A DNA stretch of 64,000 nt. It comes from an uncultured Prevotella sp. (GTDB taxonomy: Bacteria; Bacteroidota; Bacteroidia; Bacteroidales; Bacteroidaceae). A program made the translations under genes and the position numbers. Below, in pieces: positions 27,302-36,236 of the stretch. Below the pieces are notes generated by a model. The model saw only the letters and a program-made list of their open reading frames with translations, did not search any database and was not told the origin of the DNA. The stretch is from NCBI GenBank assembly GCA_902491375.1, contig CABUHE010000006.1, positions 23,241 through 87,240 of the forward strand, in the 5' to 3' direction. Positions within the stretch are counted from its first letter, which is position 1, and the number at the start of each line of letters is the position of its first letter.

Positions 27302-29224
27302 CTAATTCTGAGTCTGCTCATGCGTCTGATTCTCTGTTATGAAATCATACAGTTTCCTGTAAAACGGATGCCGTGTCATGGTCGGCACGTCGCCCATAAT
27401 GATGAGTTTCATGCGCGCCCTCGTTATCGCCACGTTCATACGGCGCAGGTCAGAAAGGAAACCAATCTGTCCGTCAGCATTCGCACGCACAAGAGATATT
27501 ACTATAACGTCACGCTCCTGACCCTGGAATCCGTCGACAGTGTTTACCGTAATGAGTCCGCGGTATGGCTTGAAGAACTCCTTTTTGCGTATCATGCGGC
27601 GCAGAAGCTGCACCTGCGCCCTGTAAGGCGAAATCACTCCAACGTCGATACGTTCCTCAAGCACTCGTGCCTTGCCTATGCGTGTAAAGTAATCCTGAAG
27701 CACATTGAGCGTAACTTCTGCCTCGGCACGGTTTATACGACCGAAACTCTCGCCTACAAACTCCTCCTTTCCTTCAACCTCTGACGTGTCAATCCACGTC
27801 ATCGGATAGTCAAAGTCGAGTATTCCGCGGTTTCTTATCTGCGGCGCAGCCTCAACCATACCGCCATAGAACCAGTCGCTTGAAAAGCGCATTATCTGTT
27901 CGTTCATACGGTATTGCGTCTTCAGCAGCGTAACAGTCTCCGGCTTCTGCTTCACAATACGCTCCATCAGCGTGGTGCCGAGTCCTCCGCGCAGCGCGGC
28001 AATGCTCTTCACAGTAGGCGGAAGCTGGCAGTGGTCGCCGGCAAGTATCACCCTCGACGCCTTCCTTATGGCTATCCAGCAGGCCGCTTCGAGAGCCTGT
28101 GCCGCCTCGTCTATGAACAGCGTGCCGAACTTCTGCCCTGACAGCAGACGGTTTGCGCTGCCTGTAAGGGTCGAGGCTATGACGCGCGCCTCGCCGAAAA
28201 GCTGCGCATTGATGCGTATCTCAAGCTCTACTGCACGGCTCTTCAGCCTGTCCAGCTTCTGATGATAGCCTTCATCGTGGCGCCGGTTGCGGTTCTGACG
28301 CAGTTTTCTGATAGTCTCGCGTATGCTCCACAGCTGCGGATAGTCAGGATGGTCGGCAAAACGCCGCTCGTAAGTGAACGACAGCATCTTGTCGTTTACT
28401 TTCGTAGGATTGCCTATCCTCAGCACATTCACGCCCCTGTCTACCAACCGTTCGCTTATCCAGTCGACCGCCATGTTGCTCTGAGCGCACACAAGCACCT
28501 GATTCTCACGGCGCAGCGTCTCATAGATAGCTTCTACAAGAGTGGTCGTCTTGCCTGTACCCGGAGGGCCGTGAACTATCGCCACGTCCTTGGCACGCAG
28601 CACATTATTGACAGCCTGCTCCTGAACGCTGTTGAGCCAGGGGAAGCGTATCGGGTCAAACGAGAACGTGCCGGCCTTCTGGTTGGTTGCAAACAGGTCG
28701 CGCAGATAAGCCAGACGGTTGCCTTTGGCATTGATTACGCGGTCGAGCGCATCAAACATCAGCTTGTATGTCGTCTCGTCAAAGAATATCTGCACGCCCA
28801 GCGTGTCGGTTGTCTGGAGCTTGGTCAGCGGCGCGCTGTCGGGCACAACCACGACCATACGGTCGCCGTCGACATAGCTCACCGTACCCGTAAAGAGGAA
28901 CGAGGCCTTCACCCCTGTCTTGCCTCCAGACGGAACGTCAGTCTGTCTGCAAGTGAAAAACACTACGGGGCGGCCGAACTCGAAGTTGTGTTCTATCTCG
29001 TTATCCTGTGTACGGTAAACCTCAACAGCCAGCTGGTTGAGCGAGTTGTAATAGCTCTTGCCTATGCTTACAGGCATCCAGGCGTCGCCACGCTTCACCT
29101 TGCGTTGCAGACCCATCAGCTCTGTCTGACGGCGGAACTCTTCCTTCTCGCAGTTGTACTCTATTTCGAGCAGCACACGCAGCTGTCTTAGATATTGGAT
29201 TGGGGATGATGAATACTTGTCCAC
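27302..29224 (-). CDS. UPF1/IGHMBP2-like SF1B DNA/RNA helicase
   Basis: A 640-residue helicase. An N-terminal beta-rich domain (about 45-190) resembles the nucleic-acid-binding part of SMUBP-2. The motor has VHGPPGTGKTTTLVEA (about 217), LFIDEAAQALE, LAGDHCQLPPTV, KTQYRMNEQIMRF, VDGFQGQERDVIVISLVR and AITRARMKLIIMGD. It is ATP-dependent and probably acts on RNA-DNA or RNA substrates. The start is GTG at 29224, only six bases beyond a strong -7 box, so the transcript is leaderless or nearly so. The next in-frame GTG, 16 codons later, is a less likely start because it would drop conserved N-terminal residues. Confidence 0.88.
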   Translation of the reverse strand: MDKYSSSPIQYLRQLRVLLEIEYNCEKEEFRRQTELMGLQRKVKRGDAWMPVSIGKSYYNSLNQLAVEVYRTQDNEIEHNFEFGRPVVFFTCRQTDVPSGGKTGVKASFLFTGTVSYVDGDRMVVVVPDSAPLTKLQTTDTLGVQIFFDETTYKLMFDALDRVINAKGNRLAYLRDLFATNQKAGTFSFDPIRFPWLNSVQEQAVNNVLRAKDVAIVHGPPGTGKTTTLVEAIYETLRRENQVLVCAQSNMAVDWISERLVDRGVNVLRIGNPTKVNDKMLSFTYERRFADHPDYPQLWSIRETIRKLRQNRNRRHDEGYHQKLDRLKSRAVELEIRINAQLFGEARVIASTLTGSANRLLSGQKFGTLFIDEAAQALEAACWIAIRKASRVILAGDHCQLPPTVKSIAALRGGLGTTLMERIVKQKPETVTLLKTQYRMNEQIMRFSSDWFYGGMVEAAPQIRNRGILDFDYPMTWIDTSEVEGKEEFVGESFGRINRAEAEVTLNVLQDYFTRIGKARVLEERIDVGVISPYRAQVQLLRRMIRKKEFFKPYRGLITVNTVDGFQGQERDVIVISLVRANADGQIGFLSDLRRMNVAITRARMKLIIMGDVPTMTRHPFYRKLYDFITENQTHEQTQN

Positions 29225-29229
29225 GTGTG

Positions 29230-29237
29230 CAAAGTTA
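29230..29237 (-). promoter_or_regulatory. Promoter giving a leaderless helicase transcript
   Basis: Minus-strand TAACTTTG followed by CACAC and then the GTG start. Transcription would begin at or within a base or two of the start codon. Confidence 0.6.
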
Positions 29238-29345
29238 CTACTTTTTCGGCAGTAAAATCATCATAAGTAGTTAAAGGTACTAAATACGGCCGACTAAAAA
29301 CAATGCGGCAAGCGTACCGGCGGTTGCCGCGGGTTAGAACGAAAC

Positions 29346-29378
29346 GGCTCCTTCAGGCGCAGAACGCCATCGGGAGCC
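29346..29378 (-). terminator. Possible terminator after the GYF-domain gene
   Basis: GGCTCC and GGAGCC form an outer 6-bp stem with GGCG/CGCC inside, roughly 70 nt beyond the stop at 29451. There is only a short T run (GTTTCG) on the minus strand, so the call is weak. Confidence 0.4.
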
Positions 29379-29450
29379 TTCAACAAAAACTTACAGTTTG
29401 AATATTTCGCAGCCGGTCGTGATTATCAGTCCGGCACAGTCAGCAAAATG

Positions 29451-30164
29451 TTACAGAGCCATCGTGTCTGGCAGAGGTATATTGTCGTCCATCATCTTGT
29501 TAAGGTCGGTTGAATCAAATGTGAACACATGGCCGAGTATGCCGAACGATACGGCTTTCTCCTTACCGGCAAATCTCACCTTGCCGACCGAGAATATATA
29601 GTAATCATCGACCGTTACCATCTGTCCTACAATAGCGTCGACAAAGCGTGTGGCCAACATGCTGCCGAACATCCCGGCAAAGCTGTCGCCGGGATTGTCG
29701 CCGCCGACTTTCTGCGTTATGGCTTCAGACACCTCGTCAGACACCGCACGGCAGTGCTTGTCAGTTCCGGGACACGTCATAAGCAGCAGAAAGAACACCG
29801 CAGCCACCACAGCCAGCCAAATGGCGGCACGCCTGTGGCGCCTGTCAACAGGCTTAGGCTCAACGGCGGCAGGCTCAGCCTGCTTCTCCTCTACCATCGG
29901 TTCAGCCTGGCTTTCGGCTTCTACATCGGCGTCAGCCTTCGGCTCTGAGACCTCAGGCACAGGCTCTGGTGCAGGCGGCGGAGTAGTTCCGGGCTTATAA
30001 TTGCCTGCAAGAATATCTTTAAGTTCATCAATCTGCCACGCCGGAGTCCACTGTGCCATGCCCTCACGCCACACCAGCGTCTCCGACGATATTCCTATTT
30101 CGGCAAGCTGGTCAAGGGTGAAAGGGCCCTGTTGTTTTTTCTCTTTGAATATGAAGTAATCCAT
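29451..30164 (-). CDS. GYF-domain (DUF4339) single-pass membrane protein
   Basis: A 237-residue protein. Residues 1-52 are a GYF_2 domain (YFIFKEKKQQGPFTLDQLAE with WREGMAQWTPAWQ), a fold that binds proline-rich peptides. A Pro/Glu/Ala-rich linker (about 55-105, repeated PEPVPEVSEPK-like text) is followed by RRHRR, one membrane helix (about 112-130) and a C-terminal domain of about 100 residues without recognised family. The orientation is presumably GYF inside, C-terminal part outside. It lies 43 bp after the pectate lyase on the same strand, but a functional link is not evident. Confidence 0.82.
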   Translation of the reverse strand: MDYFIFKEKKQQGPFTLDQLAEIGISSETLVWREGMAQWTPAWQIDELKDILAGNYKPGTTPPPAPEPVPEVSEPKADADVEAESQAEPMVEEKQAEPAAVEPKPVDRRHRRAAIWLAVVAAVFFLLLMTCPGTDKHCRAVSDEVSEAITQKVGGDNPGDSFAGMFGSMLATRFVDAIVGQMVTVDDYYIFSVGKVRFAGKEKAVSFGILGHVFTFDSTDLNKMMDDNIPLPDTMAL

Positions 30165-30206
30165 AATATAATTTTATTTTTAATCAAACATTACGGCTGA
30201 CAGACC

Positions 30207-31349
30207 TTATTTGCTTTGTCCGTCGGCCTGAATGCCGTATTTCTTCTCCCAAGCCTCATAGCGTTTCAGCACGTCAAGGCCATCGGAGTTGAGCCATCTG
30301 TAACCGTTGCGGCGCTCATATCCTATTTCTGATATGTCATATTTCATCACACCGTCGCGGTCGCTGTAGAACGGGCGGTTGCCGTCAATCGTATAAAACC
30401 TTGCCCACAGCGGCTTGCATGGGGCGTCGTCCTGCGCACACGGAGCGAGGCGGATGTCTTTCTTGCCGTCGGCGTTGATGTAACGCTCGACATACATTCC
30501 GCGTATCGCGCTCTTCTTAAACCACGCTATGGCGTTCTCTACGCATTGGCGTATCTCGTCTGACGGTTTTGAGAGCGACATAAGGAACAGCACAATGTCG
30601 TCAGACTCCTGTCCGCTGAGCGATACCAACTCGTAAGCACGCGCCTTGGCAGGCTTCAGAGTGTTCTCGTCATACTGCGCGCACCACACCGTAGGACGGC
30701 CGTCCTGCACCACCTGTGTTTTCAGTATGCAGCTTATGCCCTTGTCGAGTGACGTCTTTGCGGCAGCCTTGATGCTGTCGGGCAGGAAGCCGAAGGGCGC
30801 CTTACCTTTCACAGCGTCGCGCATCAGCTTGAGCACATTGACCATCGCGTCGTCGTTGTATGTTATGTGCGTGTAGTAACCTTCAGACAGAGGATAGAAC
30901 TGAGGCCAGCCTCCGTTGGCATACTGCGCCTTAAACATATAGTCAAATCCGCGAACTACGGCGTCAAGATATTTCTTCTCGCCGGTGGCGTTATACAGTC
31001 GGGCAAGATATTCTATTTCTGTTGTCGTCGCCTTGTTGTCTATCGTTGCGTAGCGCTCCTCATGCTTCATCTTCTCTATACGCTTGCACATATCATCGGT
31101 AAGCTCGTCCTGAAGCTGCATGTTCTTAGGCCATCCGCCCGACTCATGCTGATAAAACAACAGATTGTCGCCTATGCGTGCAGCCTCGGCAGTGGTAAAG
31201 AAGTCATCCTTCAGCTTAGAGGCCATGCTCGTCCATCTTACTTTTTTCTTCGATTTTACCACTTTACCTGCGCCCTGTGCAGAGGCAGACAGCGGCATAC
31301 ATACAACCAACGCCAGTACGGCAATTATTGTTTTGATGTTCATTTTCAT
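30207..31349 (-). CDS. Secreted pectate lyase, family PL10
   Basis: A 380-residue enzyme with signal peptide (about 1-24, ending SASAQG). The catalytic domain is an (alpha/alpha)3 fold with family blocks YQHESGGWPKNMQ, ATTTEIEYLARLYNATG, YANGGWPQFYPLSEGYYTHITYN-type Asp-rich loop (substrate and Ca2+ binding) and WARFYTIDGNRPFYSDRDG. PL10 enzymes cleave polygalacturonate by beta-elimination. No SusCD genes adjoin it, so it acts as a stand-alone periplasmic or secreted pectin-degrading enzyme. Together with the acetylxylan esterase and beta-glucan locus it indicates a plant-fibre diet. Confidence 0.92.
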   Translation of the reverse strand: MKMNIKTIIAVLALVVCMPLSASAQGAGKVVKSKKKVRWTSMASKLKDDFFTTAEAARIGDNLLFYQHESGGWPKNMQLQDELTDDMCKRIEKMKHEERYATIDNKATTTEIEYLARLYNATGEKKYLDAVVRGFDYMFKAQYANGGWPQFYPLSEGYYTHITYNDDAMVNVLKLMRDAVKGKAPFGFLPDSIKAAAKTSLDKGISCILKTQVVQDGRPTVWCAQYDENTLKPAKARAYELVSLSGQESDDIVLFLMSLSKPSDEIRQCVENAIAWFKKSAIRGMYVERYINADGKKDIRLAPCAQDDAPCKPLWARFYTIDGNRPFYSDRDGVMKYDISEIGYERRNGYRWLNSDGLDVLKRYEAWEKKYGIQADGQSK

Positions 31350-31895
31350 AGATAGTTTTATGTTTAGCAGTTTTCCTTACAGCGTCAATATGCGCTGCGC
31401 AATATCATGTCCTTAATTTGATGTCATTCATGGCGTAAGGTTTAGCCGCTTATGTATTTTTTAACAAACACTCACAACCTGACACATTTAAACAGGAAAC
31501 AACAGCTTCAATACAGACCTTAACACATTTGAAGAATTAATTTGAGCAGAAAATATTATTTCTCTGAAAAAACATTACATTCATAATTAAACATTTTTAC
31601 GACACAAAACTGTATATTTTTTATTCATAAGTTATTAGCAATGTTAGTACAAAAAAAATGCGCAAACATCCACTTTTTTAGTTTTCAACTTAAAATAAAT
31701 TATACAATCTGCAACTATAAATGAAAAATAGACTATATTTGCAATTAGTAAAATTGAATAATTCAATACTGCAAATCATTAATTGTCAGTAAGAATATCT
31801 TGTTTACAGGATATTTTAAACAATTAAATTAAATTTGAATATAAACTAAAACCTATTTGCCTATGGAATAATCTCAAATGAAATGAGACATATAG
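31350..31895. other. AT-rich intergenic region before the structured RNA
   Basis: About 550 bp with no reading frame of note. Base composition falls sharply compared with flanking genes, mostly A/T runs. The promoters of the pectate lyase (leftward) and of the RNA or lipoprotein (rightward) should lie here, but no clean box could be chosen among many AT-rich candidates. Confidence 0.55.
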
Positions 31896-31899
31896 TAAA

Positions 31900-32060
31900 A
31901 GAGCGTTAGCTTTATTCATTGCAACCCGAAATCTGGAAAATTTCATAACATTGCAAATAATAAGGTTACCGTTCATGCCGTTTGGCGTGAACTGACTTTA
32001 TTGTAATGTGGGTATTCCAGAACCTCGGGTGCGTAAAGTTTGGTTTCACGCCATTTTTAC
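31900..32060 (+). ncRNA. Long structured RNA with mutually exclusive hairpins
   Basis: Nested pairings build one extended hairpin: ACCCGA (31924) with TCGGGT (32025), TCTGGAA (31932) with TTCCAGA (32015), ACATTGCAA with TTGTAATGT, AATAAGGTTA with TGACTTTATT, and a tip GTTCATGCC-GTTT-GGCGTGAAC (31971-31992). GGCGTGAA of the tip is also perfectly complementary to TTCACGCC at 32045-32052, which is followed by ATTTTTACGTTTTT. So two alternative folds exist, the second with a terminator-like end. It lies about 85 nt before a lipoprotein start. It may be a leader or riboswitch-like element, or a free regulatory RNA such as a 6S-type or Bacteroidales-specific RNA. Family not assigned. Confidence 0.65.
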
Positions 32061-32142
32061 GTTTTTGTCTGTCATAACTAAAAGATTCATTATTTATTAA
32101 CCGCATTGCTTGAAACCGGTTATGCACAAAGACATCAAAATC

Positions 32143-32748
32143 ATGAAAATTAAGAATTTATTGTTTCTCGTTCCAATGTTGATAATGTCATTATGCCTGT
32201 TTTCTTGTGGAGATGATGACGATGAAGATGTAAACAATGGAGGTTCTGGAGATAATACAGAAATCAAAGGGGACTATACTGCAACAACATCGGTAAAAAC
32301 ACTCACTTTGGTTTATAGTGGACCAATAGGGGAAAGGGGTGAATCTGAGAAAACAATTTATGAGGATTATAATAATTTATACTCATTAGCCCTATCACAA
32401 GGAAATATTTGTTTTCCTCATTATGTAAGAAGTGGAGGAAATTGGTCTACAACTGCTTCATATGGTGATAAAGATAAATACCATGGAATAAAAGATGTTG
32501 GTAAAGTTAGTTCTTTGTCGGAAGTAAATTCAAAAGAAAAGGCTAATGACTATATAAGATATTGGAATCCTTACGCAGGACCTGGACCTTGGTATAATTA
32601 TTCTATTGTCCAACCCAATCATGGGTATGCCGCATATTTTACAACAGAAAACGATGAAATTAAATACATGCGCATTTTCGTAAAGGATTACAAACTCGAT
32701 GATGCAGGAAGCCTTGCTTCCATTACAATACAATACCAATTATATTAA
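32143..32748 (+). CDS. Orphan surface-exposed lipoprotein, unrecognised
   Basis: A 201-residue protein: signal peptide MKIKNLLFLVPMLIMSLCLF, lipobox SCGDDDD, so Cys after the signal is lipidated; the Asp/Glu-rich DDDDEDVNNGG tail is a lipoprotein export signal in Bacteroidetes. The mature domain is rich in Tyr, Gly and Asn with no recognised fold. The frame can be extended 11 codons to a TTG, but ATG at 32143 gives the proper signal peptide. The gene is markedly AT-rich compared with neighbours and stands alone in AT-rich sequence, which suggests recent transfer. A 34-bp palindrome follows 10 bases after the stop. Confidence 0.75.
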   Translation: MKIKNLLFLVPMLIMSLCLFSCGDDDDEDVNNGGSGDNTEIKGDYTATTSVKTLTLVYSGPIGERGESEKTIYEDYNNLYSLALSQGNICFPHYVRSGGNWSTTASYGDKDKYHGIKDVGKVSSLSEVNSKEKANDYIRYWNPYAGPGPWYNYSIVQPNHGYAAYFTTENDEIKYMRIFVKDYKLDDAGSLASITIQYQLY

Positions 32749-32758
32749 TATTTAATTC

Positions 32759-32792
32759 TGCGGATTTGCATTTTATAAAATGCAAATCCGCA
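32759..32792. repeat. Perfect 34-bp palindrome after the lipoprotein gene
   Basis: The two 17-base halves, TGCGGATTTGCATTTTA and TAAAATGCAAATCCGCA, are exact reverse complements with no spacer. As RNA it would form a hairpin with a small TTTATAAA tip and may terminate the lipoprotein transcript, but there is no T tract. As DNA it is a possible binding or resolution site. Exact palindromes of this length are rarely accidental. Confidence 0.85.
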
Positions 32793-33340
32793 AGTACAAG
32801 AATTACAATAAAGAATAACGAGAACTGTTGGCAGAATCAAATTGCGCATAAAATAATTTTTCAATAAATTATCAATGCTGATATATATAAACTTGGTTTT
32901 AAATAAATCATCAGATCTAAAATACAAACATTATATACAAAATTCTTCAACATATTTAAGATAAGTAAGTTATTTCTATAAACTTGTCAATAAACAATAG
33001 AATATTATTCCTGTAATCCTGATTTGACTCTTAAATTTTAAGAGTTATTGGTCGTTGCATAATCAATAATAACAAAACAAGTTCATGAAGAATATTAAAT
33101 ACACACCAAATCAATTCTGTGAACTTGTATTCATGGCAAAAACAGGACATTTTTCAAGCAGACCGTCAAGGTAAAAATACATGACAAAAGAATTTTCCAA
33201 AGCAGAAGTTCTATTGTTAGTTAAAGTTAATATAAAGACAGTTTACAGCTTATTTATTTAACTTTCATTATAAAATATTCGTCTATTTGCATCTCAAAAC
33301 AGTGCAAAACGGCTTCTAAAACATAGTTGAACGGAACATG

Positions 33341-33397
33341 AAAGAGCATATTTGACGCTAAAAAAGGGGCTATTTTGCATTATTTAAGGCGTTTTTT
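33341..33397. repeat. 22-bp periodic palindrome array, degenerate copy E
   Basis: Recognisable modules start at 33341 (AAAGAGCATATTT), 33363 (AAAGGGGCTATTT) and 33385 (TAAGGCGTTTTTT), again at exact 22-bp steps; a fourth at 33407 is not convincing. The match is weaker than copies A-D, but the spacing supports a decayed copy. It lies about 440 bp upstream of ndh. Confidence 0.65.
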
Positions 33398-33772
33398 AGT
33401 TTCTCAAAATAACACCGCAAAACGTAACACATTGACTATCGGAGCTTTTAATAAAATGTTGTATTTTGTAGAAATTACGGTCAGTTACAATCAGCGGAGA
33501 ATGAGCCTATTCTCAGAGCGTTAACTGCAACGATTATGCCGGACTCTATCTGGCTTAGAAAAACATGTTTATGGAAATTTAAAACATTAAACAAAGCGTT
33601 ACAGAACATAAGTCTGATATGTCTAATGAATTATGTACAATAACGGACATCACAGACGCGCAAAGCGCGTAAAAACATAAAAAAGACTGACAAACGATTT
33701 ACATAAATCAAAAAAAACGGTGATTTGCGCAGAAAACCGTGGTTTAAATATTGTTATAAACGTAAAAAAATA

Positions 33773-33780
33773 TAACTTTG
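33773..33780 (+). promoter_or_regulatory. Promoter of ndh
   Basis: TAACTTTG followed by C with TTG at 33751-33753, 19 nt upstream, matches the -33/-7 arrangement. The leader to ATG at 33839 is about 50 nt. Confidence 0.75.
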
Positions 33781-33838
33781 CCGATGTCTTAGTCAATATA
33801 TATATTTATTTCAATCAACATTAACTAAAAAACGTAGA

Positions 33839-35194
33839 ATGAGTCTTAACATCGAAAAAGGCGACAAAAAGCGCGTCGTAATCGTAGGAGGAGGCTTCAG
33901 CGGATTACAGGTAGCAAACAGACTGAAGCACTCAGGCATGCAGGTTGTACTCATCGACAGAAACAACTATCATCAGTTTCCACCGCTGATTTATCAGGTG
34001 GCATCGGCAGGAATGGAGCCCAGCTCTATATCATTCCCATTCCGAAAGATTTTCCAACATAGCAAGAACGTGTACTTCCGCATGGCTGAACTGCGTGCGA
34101 TTTATCCTGAAAAGAAGATTATCCAGACTTCTATCGGAAAAGTAGACTACGATTATCTCGTACTCGCCGCCGGCACAACCACCAACTTCTACGGCAACAA
34201 GAACGTTGAAGCTGAGGCTATGCCGATGAAGACTGTATCTGAGGCTATGGGCTTGCAGAACGCCATTCTGGCAAACATCGAGCGCGCCATAACCTGCGCC
34301 ACCAAACTGGAACAGCAGGAGCTGCTCAACGTTGTCATAGTAGGCGGCGGCGCAACTGGCGTCGAGGTGTCGGGCGTACTGTCTGAAATGAAGCGCACCG
34401 TGCTGCCTCACGACTACCCGGACCTGGACGCAAGCCTGATGAACATCTATCTTATCGAGGCCGGCAACCGTCTGTTGTCGGGCATGTCGCCTGAATCGTC
34501 GGCAGCAGTAGAGAAGTTTCTCCGCCACATGGGCGTGAACGTGCTGCTCAACAAGATGGTAACCGACTATAAAGACCATAAAGTAATCCTCGCCGACGGC
34601 AGTTCGATAGCCACACGTACATTCATCTGGGTGAGCGGAGTGGCCGGCAGCCATGTGGACAACATTGGCAAGGAGCACCTCGGCCGCGGACAGAGAATAA
34701 AGGTAGACGTATACAACCGCGTTGAGGGTATGGACTCAGTATTCTGCATCGGCGACCAATGTATCGTTACAGGCGACGAGGAATATCCTAACGGTCATCC
34801 GCAGCTGGCTCAGGTTGCGATACAGCAGGGCAAGAATCTTGCACGCAACATCAAGCGCATGGAGAAAGGAAAAGAGCTTAAACCGTTCAAATACAAGAAC
34901 CTGGGTTCCATGGCTACGGTCGGCAGAAACAAGGCAGTGGCAGAGTTTTCAAACATAAAGATGAGCGGATTCGTTGCCTGGCTGATGTGGCTTGTAGTCC
35001 ACTTGCGCTCTATTCTCGGCGTAAGAAACAAGATGGTGGTAATGCTTAACTGGATGTGGAACTACTTCAACTACAACCAGTCGCTCCGAATGATATTCTA
35101 TCCACAGAAGGCCAAAGAGATACAGGAGCGTGAGGCACGCGAGGCTGTAACCCACTGGGGCGAGGATCTTAAGGCCGACAACAAGGAGAAATAG
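33839..35194 (+). CDS. ndh: Type II NADH dehydrogenase
   Basis: A 451-residue flavoenzyme that transfers electrons from NADH to membrane quinone without pumping protons. The FAD-binding VVIVGGGFSGLQVANRLK motif is at about residue 14, the NADH-binding NVVIVGGGATGVEVSG at about residue 165, with QVASAGMEPSSI and CIGDQC also present. The C-terminal tail has the amphipathic/membrane helix (VAWLMWLVVHLRSILGVRNK) that anchors NDH-2. Length is normal. The gene is monocistronic: strong promoter upstream and a large GC-rich hairpin after it. Confidence 0.95.
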   Translation: MSLNIEKGDKKRVVIVGGGFSGLQVANRLKHSGMQVVLIDRNNYHQFPPLIYQVASAGMEPSSISFPFRKIFQHSKNVYFRMAELRAIYPEKKIIQTSIGKVDYDYLVLAAGTTTNFYGNKNVEAEAMPMKTVSEAMGLQNAILANIERAITCATKLEQQELLNVVIVGGGATGVEVSGVLSEMKRTVLPHDYPDLDASLMNIYLIEAGNRLLSGMSPESSAAVEKFLRHMGVNVLLNKMVTDYKDHKVILADGSSIATRTFIWVSGVAGSHVDNIGKEHLGRGQRIKVDVYNRVEGMDSVFCIGDQCIVTGDEEYPNGHPQLAQVAIQQGKNLARNIKRMEKGKELKPFKYKNLGSMATVGRNKAVAEFSNIKMSGFVAWLMWLVVHLRSILGVRNKMVVMLNWMWNYFNYNQSLRMIFYPQKAKEIQEREAREAVTHWGEDLKADNKEK

Positions 35195-35216
35195 ACATAG
35201 CTTGAATATAAATGAA

Positions 35217-35299
35217 GCGGACCCGACGGACCGTGCGTGGCAGTAAGCAGCGATTGCAGTTGCGTTTGCCATAGGCACGGACCGTCGGGTCCGCAATTT
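35217..35299. terminator. Long GC-rich hairpin between convergent ndh and CPBP genes
   Basis: GCGGACCCGACGGACCGTGC (35217-35236) and its exact reverse complement (35275-35294) form a perfect 20-bp stem around a 38-nt loop, followed by AATTTTT. The loop contains a TGGCA/TGCCA pair. The position between converging genes fits a bidirectional terminator, though the stem is far longer and the loop far larger than usual. Confidence 0.8.
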
Positions 35300-35325
35300 T
35301 TAGTAGCGTGAGCCTTTCTATATGA

Positions 35326-36138
35326 TTATCTGTCGGCTGGCTTCATGTTAGAATTCAGCTGGTAAATGCCCGGCAGAAGTATGAACAGAGAGAACACGAT
35401 TGACAGCACAACACTGTTGTGATTGCCACCGAACAGGTCTATAAGCTTCATGTCGGCAGTCTGGGGCATCAGTATATAGGCTGCATAAGCCACCGTGTTG
35501 TTTACCCAATGAACGATAACTCCTGGCAGAATGCTGCCTGTGCGGTAATACATCCAGCCGAGCAAGAGGCCTATCAGGAACGCATGAGGCATCTGTACGG
35601 GATTCGCGTGGACAAGGGCAAAGACAACGGCAGATATGAGTATGGCTATCCAATGCCTGCTGAAACTGCCGAGCAGGGCACGAAGCACAGCTCCGCGGAA
35701 CACCATCTCCTCAACAAACGGCGCGAGCAGACACAGCACGAAGTAGCCGTAATCGTTGCCCATTATCATCTTGAACGTGTCGCCGGTCATGTCTGGCATG
35801 TCAGGAAGCAGCTCCTGAAGCCACATAGAAGGGACAAGCGTGCCCAGTGCGACGATTGCACACCAGAAGAAAACGCCCCACGGACGGGTACGCAGATAAA
35901 CAGGCGACACGACGGAATACTTCCGCCACACGAACAGAGCTATCACCGCTGCGCTCGAAACGGCAGAAGCCGTGATGAGCATCGGCGCCGTTATCGCATT
36001 GGCATTGCCTCCGCCGAACACGTGAAGCACCTCTGCTGCGGTGCTGCCTGTGGCCATAAGCCACACTGCATAGACCACCCAAGACAGGAAAAACTGGACA
36101 AGCACGAACCAGAAGAAATATAATAATGCTTTTTTCAT
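35326..36138 (-). CDS. CPBP-family intramembrane glutamic protease
   Basis: A 270-residue membrane protein with about eight helices. The family motifs are EEMVFRGAVLRALLG (EExxxR), SAVVFALVHANPVQMPHAF (FxxxH) and GVIVHWVNNT (HxxxN), which contribute the catalytic Glu and His in Rce1-type proteases. Bacterial members process peptides or act in bacteriocin self-immunity; the substrate here is unknown. It is not linked to a peptide gene in this window. It converges with ndh and is followed by ribF on the same strand in reverse order (ribF starts 1 kb right), with 98 bp between. Confidence 0.9.
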   Translation of the reverse strand: MKKALLYFFWFVLVQFFLSWVVYAVWLMATGSTAAEVLHVFGGGNANAITAPMLITASAVSSAAVIALFVWRKYSVVSPVYLRTRPWGVFFWCAIVALGTLVPSMWLQELLPDMPDMTGDTFKMIMGNDYGYFVLCLLAPFVEEMVFRGAVLRALLGSFSRHWIAILISAVVFALVHANPVQMPHAFLIGLLLGWMYYRTGSILPGVIVHWVNNTVAYAAYILMPQTADMKLIDLFGGNHNSVVLSIVFSLFILLPGIYQLNSNMKPADR

Positions 36139-36236
36139 TGTGGTTATTTTGTTTGAATAATCATTTTTAATACGGTTTGAGATACTGTAACCGCTGTTTT
36201 CTCACAATCGTTTCTATCAGCAAACACCGCACGTCG

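Larger units (their letters stand above)
32793..33838. other. Gene-free AT-rich region before ndh
   Basis: About 1 kb without a credible gene. It holds repeat array E (33341-33397), a small hairpin GAGAAT/ATTCTC near 33496-33513 and the ndh promoter at 33773. No integrase, transposase remnant or tRNA was recognised. The rest is AT-rich sequence with no visible signal. Confidence 0.55.
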